Shown here: one piece after another, positions 61,387-64,000 of the stretch
Layout of the letters: every line of letters starts with the position of its first letter
Numbering within the stretch: the first letter of the stretch is position 1
Assembly: GCA_027018875.1 (NCBI GenBank)
Contig: JALUYA010000002.1
Location: 1 to 64,000, forward strand
Direction: 5' to 3'
DNA: 64,000 bases
DNA from: Gammaproteobacteria bacterium
Lineage (GTDB): Bacteria > Pseudomonadota > Gammaproteobacteria > JAKDMP01
The notes under the pieces: model-generated
What the model saw: the letters and a program-made list of their open reading frames with translations, nothing else
Databases searched by the model: none
Told to the model about the DNA's origin: nothing
Made by a program: the position numbers and the translations under genes

Positions 61387-63762
61387 CTATGGATCGGTCC
61401 AGGGCCGACGATGATCCAGCCGGTAGCGTCCGCGTAGCCGTACGCCTTCGCCCGGCACAACTTCAAAGCGTAGCGCCCCGGTATAAGCGGTATTGAACAG
61501 GCGCGCCGGGGTTGAACCGTAGCGGGCCAGCACCGTTTGGCGGGGGAATCCATAGCGGTTGTGGTACCCGGTGGTAAAGATTACAAACCGGGGATGCACT
61601 GCCTTGATAAAGGCCGGGGTCGAGGAGGTGGCACTGCCATGATGCGGGGCTATCAGTACCTCGGCCGCCAGTGCCCGGCGCGCATGAGTCACCAGCCAGT
61701 GCTCACCTCCCCGTTCAATATCACCCGGTATCAGTACACTGCCGCCGGAACCGCTGACCTTCAGCACGCAAGAATGATTATTATCCGGATGCCCCGACCC
61801 CGGCGGCGGAGACAGGATGAAAAAGTCAACCCGGTCATACCTCCAGCGTTGCCCCGCCCGGCACATCCGTCCTATCCCCGGGGCGCTGGAAAATACCGGC
61901 ACATCGGGCCAGGCCGCGGCCAGGGCGGGCAGCCCACCGGCATGATCCCTGTCCGCATGGGAAATGACGATCAGCGACGGCCTATGCAAACGATACGCGG
62001 CGAAATAAGGCAGCAATATCTCACTCCCGGCGCTGCGCCCATTCCATCCTGCCGGTCCCGAATCCACCAAAACTATGTGGCGAGCGGTCTGGATCGCCAC
62101 CGCCGAGCCTTGTCCGACGTCGAAGACGGTGAAAAAAAATCCACCTGCCGGTGGCTCACGGATGAGAGGCCACAGCAACGGCAGGCACAAGGCCGCCCCG
62201 GCCAGGCGAATTCCAAGTCCCCGTGGAGCGAGCAAAGCCACCGCCCCGCCAATGGCCGCCGCCAGCACCAACCCATCGACAGGGGCGATGGCAAGGGTTG
62301 CGTGGGGCACGTGGGCCAACCAGTCGAGGGCAATAAACAGGTGCCGCAGGCCCCAGGCGGCGGCCCGGAAAAAAACATCCCCCCAACCCGGGTGCAGTAA
62401 GGTCGCCATAATTCCCAGGAGCGCAAATGGAACCACCAGCCATCCCACCACCGGCACCGCAAGCAGATTTGCCACCGGTCCGATGAGCGAGATCCGGCCG
62501 AAAAAAGCGCCAACCAGGGGGATCAGCCCCAACGATACGACCAGTTGCGCGCGCACCAGGCCGCGACCGCTGCGGGCCGCAGCCAGGCCGTAGAGTAGGG
62601 CCGCCACGGCACCGAAGGATAACCAGAAACTCGCGGTGATCACCGCCAGCGGGGAAAACAGCGTCACCACGAAGGCAGCCAGACCGAGGGCATCGCCCAG
62701 CGCGATGCGCCGCCGCAGCATCAGGGCTACCAGCGGTAGGGCCAGCATGACCAGCGCCCGCCGGGTAGGCAGCCCAAAACCGGCTAGCGCCGCATAGCCG
62801 AGTGCGGCCAACCAGGCCAACACCGCGGCCGCGAGCAGTACCGGGATATGCCGCACCAGGGCGTGAGCCCGGCGCAAGATCCCCCGGGCAAGGAAGAACA
62901 CCAAGGCGGCAATCAGACCCAGGTGCAACCCCGAGATAGCCAGTAAATGGGTGGTACCCGTGGCGCGCAGCGTTCTCCATTGGGCCTGGCTCACTTCGCC
63001 CCGTTCGCCCACGGCGAGCCCGGTCACCAGGCCTGCTGCGGGATTGTTGGGTAATGCAGCCTGGATTGCCCGTGCCAACCGTTCCCGCCATTGGAGCAGT
63101 CCGCCCGCGGCGCCCGCAAGGCGGGTTGCCCGGTTATGGTAAACATAGCCGCCGGCGCCTATCCCATGGGCCAGGGCCCAGCCCGCATAATCGAATCCCC
63201 CCGGGTTGGCGCGGGAGCGAGGACGGCGCAAACGCACCGCAAACCGCCACACCTCACCCGCCTTGGGGGTCGGGCCATGAGGTGGGCGGTACCAACTTAG
63301 AACGATCTTGCGGGGCAGGGAAACCGGGTGTCCGATACCGGGTATTTTGCCCCGGCGCACCTCTACCTCGAAGCGTATCCGCCCCACATTGCGATGGGGA
63401 ATCGTGGCGATACGCCCGACGATCTCCAGGGTTTTGCCCGCCAACGCAGGTGCCAGGCGATCCCGCAACGCCCGATCGGCCGCATGGGTCGAGTAGATTG
63501 CCCCCAGCACGGCCATGAACAACAAGGCAAAACGGCGGTCGTAAAAACAGGCGCCGGCCGCTATCCCGACTCCTGCTCCAAGCACAACAAATGAGGGGGG
63601 AGTCGATCCGCCCAGCGCCAAAGTGGCGCCGATAACCCATGCGGCTCCCAGCAGCGAAAGCGCGGGCCAGCGCCCGTGCGGTATTGTTACCCTACTCGTG
63701 GCGCAGCGCCTCGGCCGGGGAAATCCGCGCGCCGCGCAGGGCGGGATAGACCGCGGCGACAA
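61387..63762 (-). CDS. comEC: DNA internalisation competence protein ComEC/Rec2
   Basis: Inner-membrane channel for single-stranded DNA in natural transformation. About 790 residues: membrane N-terminus, an OB-like domain (EIVGRIATIPHRNVGRIRFE), the Competence domain (GTTHLLAISGLHLGLIAALV; LAALGYAALAGFGLPTRRAL) and a C-terminal metallo-beta-lactamase-like domain with VISHADRDHAGGLPAL and LIAPHHGSATSS. The true start is unclear: TTG 63762 would overlap the lolC/E gene by 71 bp but is needed to keep the first membrane helix; TTG 63621 is an alternative. No other competence genes are in the window. Confidence 0.93.
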   Translation of the reverse strand: MSPRSIPPCAARGFPRPRRCATSRVTIPHGRWPALSLLGAAWVIGATLALGGSTPPSFVVLGAGVGIAAGACFYDRRFALLFMAVLGAIYSTHAADRALRDRLAPALAGKTLEIVGRIATIPHRNVGRIRFEVEVRRGKIPGIGHPVSLPRKIVLSWYRPPHGPTPKAGEVWRFAVRLRRPRSRANPGGFDYAGWALAHGIGAGGYVYHNRATRLAGAAGGLLQWRERLARAIQAALPNNPAAGLVTGLAVGERGEVSQAQWRTLRATGTTHLLAISGLHLGLIAALVFFLARGILRRAHALVRHIPVLLAAAVLAWLAALGYAALAGFGLPTRRALVMLALPLVALMLRRRIALGDALGLAAFVVTLFSPLAVITASFWLSFGAVAALLYGLAAARSGRGLVRAQLVVSLGLIPLVGAFFGRISLIGPVANLLAVPVVGWLVVPFALLGIMATLLHPGWGDVFFRAAAWGLRHLFIALDWLAHVPHATLAIAPVDGLVLAAAIGGAVALLAPRGLGIRLAGAALCLPLLWPLIREPPAGGFFFTVFDVGQGSAVAIQTARHIVLVDSGPAGWNGRSAGSEILLPYFAAYRLHRPSLIVISHADRDHAGGLPALAAAWPDVPVFSSAPGIGRMCRAGQRWRYDRVDFFILSPPPGSGHPDNNHSCVLKVSGSGGSVLIPGDIERGGEHWLVTHARRALAAEVLIAPHHGSATSSTPAFIKAVHPRFVIFTTGYHNRYGFPRQTVLARYGSTPARLFNTAYTGALRFEVVPGEGVRLRGRYRLDHRRPWTDP

Positions 63763-64000
63763 GAGTGAGTCCCAACGCTACCGCCGCCGTGGCTGCCAGT
63801 TCCTGCCATTGGAACCGCGCCGGCAGTTCGCTGATCAGGTACACCGAGGGCGGCAGCAGACGGGTGTGGAATGCGGCATCGAGTCCGGCAAGCAGGCGAT
63901 TGACGTTGAGAGCGAGAGCGGCGCCCAACCCGAGGCCGATGCCCGTGCCCACCACGCCGAGCATCAGCCCCTGCAGGAAAAATACCCGGGAGATGGCCCC
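63692..64000 (-). CDS. LolC/LolE-type ABC permease, C-terminus only (5' end outside window)
   Basis: The last about 100 codons of a lipoprotein-releasing-type permease: FLQGLMLGVVGTGIGLGLGA region, ALALNVNRLLAGL, PPSVYLISELPARFQWQELA, AATAAVALGLTLVAAVYPAL, RGARISPAEALRHE. The ending ARISPAEALRHE is the conserved C-terminus of LolC/LolE/FtsX-family permeases. The reading frame enters from the right edge. Confidence 0.9.
   Translation of the reverse strand, partial: GAISRVFFLQGLMLGVVGTGIGLGLGAALALNVNRLLAGLDAAFHTRLLPPSVYLISELPARFQWQELAATAAVALGLTLVAAVYPALRGARISPAEALRHE

Overview
The window reads as a chromosome segment of a moderately GC-rich gammaproteobacterium. The support is gene order: ctaB, rpoH, ftsX-ftsE-ftsY, rsmD and coaD lie together, rhlB is divergent to trxA-rho, and the run lolC/E-comEC-exbB-exbD-msbA-lpxK-trm112-kdsB is a typical gammaproteobacterial envelope operon. 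A GlyGly-CTERM-like protease tail fits the same group. Iron, arsenic and sulfur-linked genes (FTR1, arsRC, rhodanese-MoeB, cysQ) would suit an iron/sulfur-rich or acidic habitat, but that is only an inference and I cannot name the genus.

Layout. 1-3883 (-) is one open frame of a very large SpvB/TcdB + VCBS + RHS protein that runs off the left edge and has a heptanucleotide repeat just before its start. 4104-4618 holds a small unknown gene and an IS5-type transposase relic. 4867-18466 is housekeeping (ctaB, rpoH, ftsYEX, rsmD, coaD, ttcA, queD, cysQ), interrupted by two secreted proteins, a VolA-like lipase and a GlyGly-CTERM subtilase-like protease. 18535-21067 is an NAD-salvage operon (nrtR-pncA-pncB) with a candidate operator. 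21069-26123 holds rhlB, trxA-rho, a GNAT gene and purD. 26170-30248 is metal and redox: a TlpA-like thioredoxin, a candidate Fur-controlled cupredoxin-FTR1 operon in which the permease is fused to an outer-membrane-type barrel, and a CDF exporter. 30491-36146 is a surface-polysaccharide cluster. 36288-42978 carries a beta-propeller protein, rhodanese-MoeB, a PEBP-family protein, arsR-arsC and a prolyl-oligopeptidase-like enzyme.

43050-50560 is the accessory region. A tRNA-Arg(ACG) gene is followed by a 6.4-kb integrated element bounded by 52-bp copies of the tRNA 3' part. It carries a tyrosine integrase, a HigBA-type toxin-antitoxin pair, an AlpA regulator, two small unknown genes and an IS21-family insertion whose istA is frameshifted by a 13-bp tandem duplication. 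Beyond the right repeat lies DNA resembling the element's own left end, and further on a decayed second integrase next to tRNA-Leu(CAG). This suggests a history of tandem or repeated integration.

50600-56278 holds rnr-rlmB and a probable sugar-use pair (SDR dehydrogenase and GH15 hydrolase). 56525-64000 is the lipid A/LPS and competence operon, with ABC exporter MsbA, the ExbB/ExbD pair, LpxK, KdsB, ComEC and the C-terminus of a LolC/E-type permease at the right edge.
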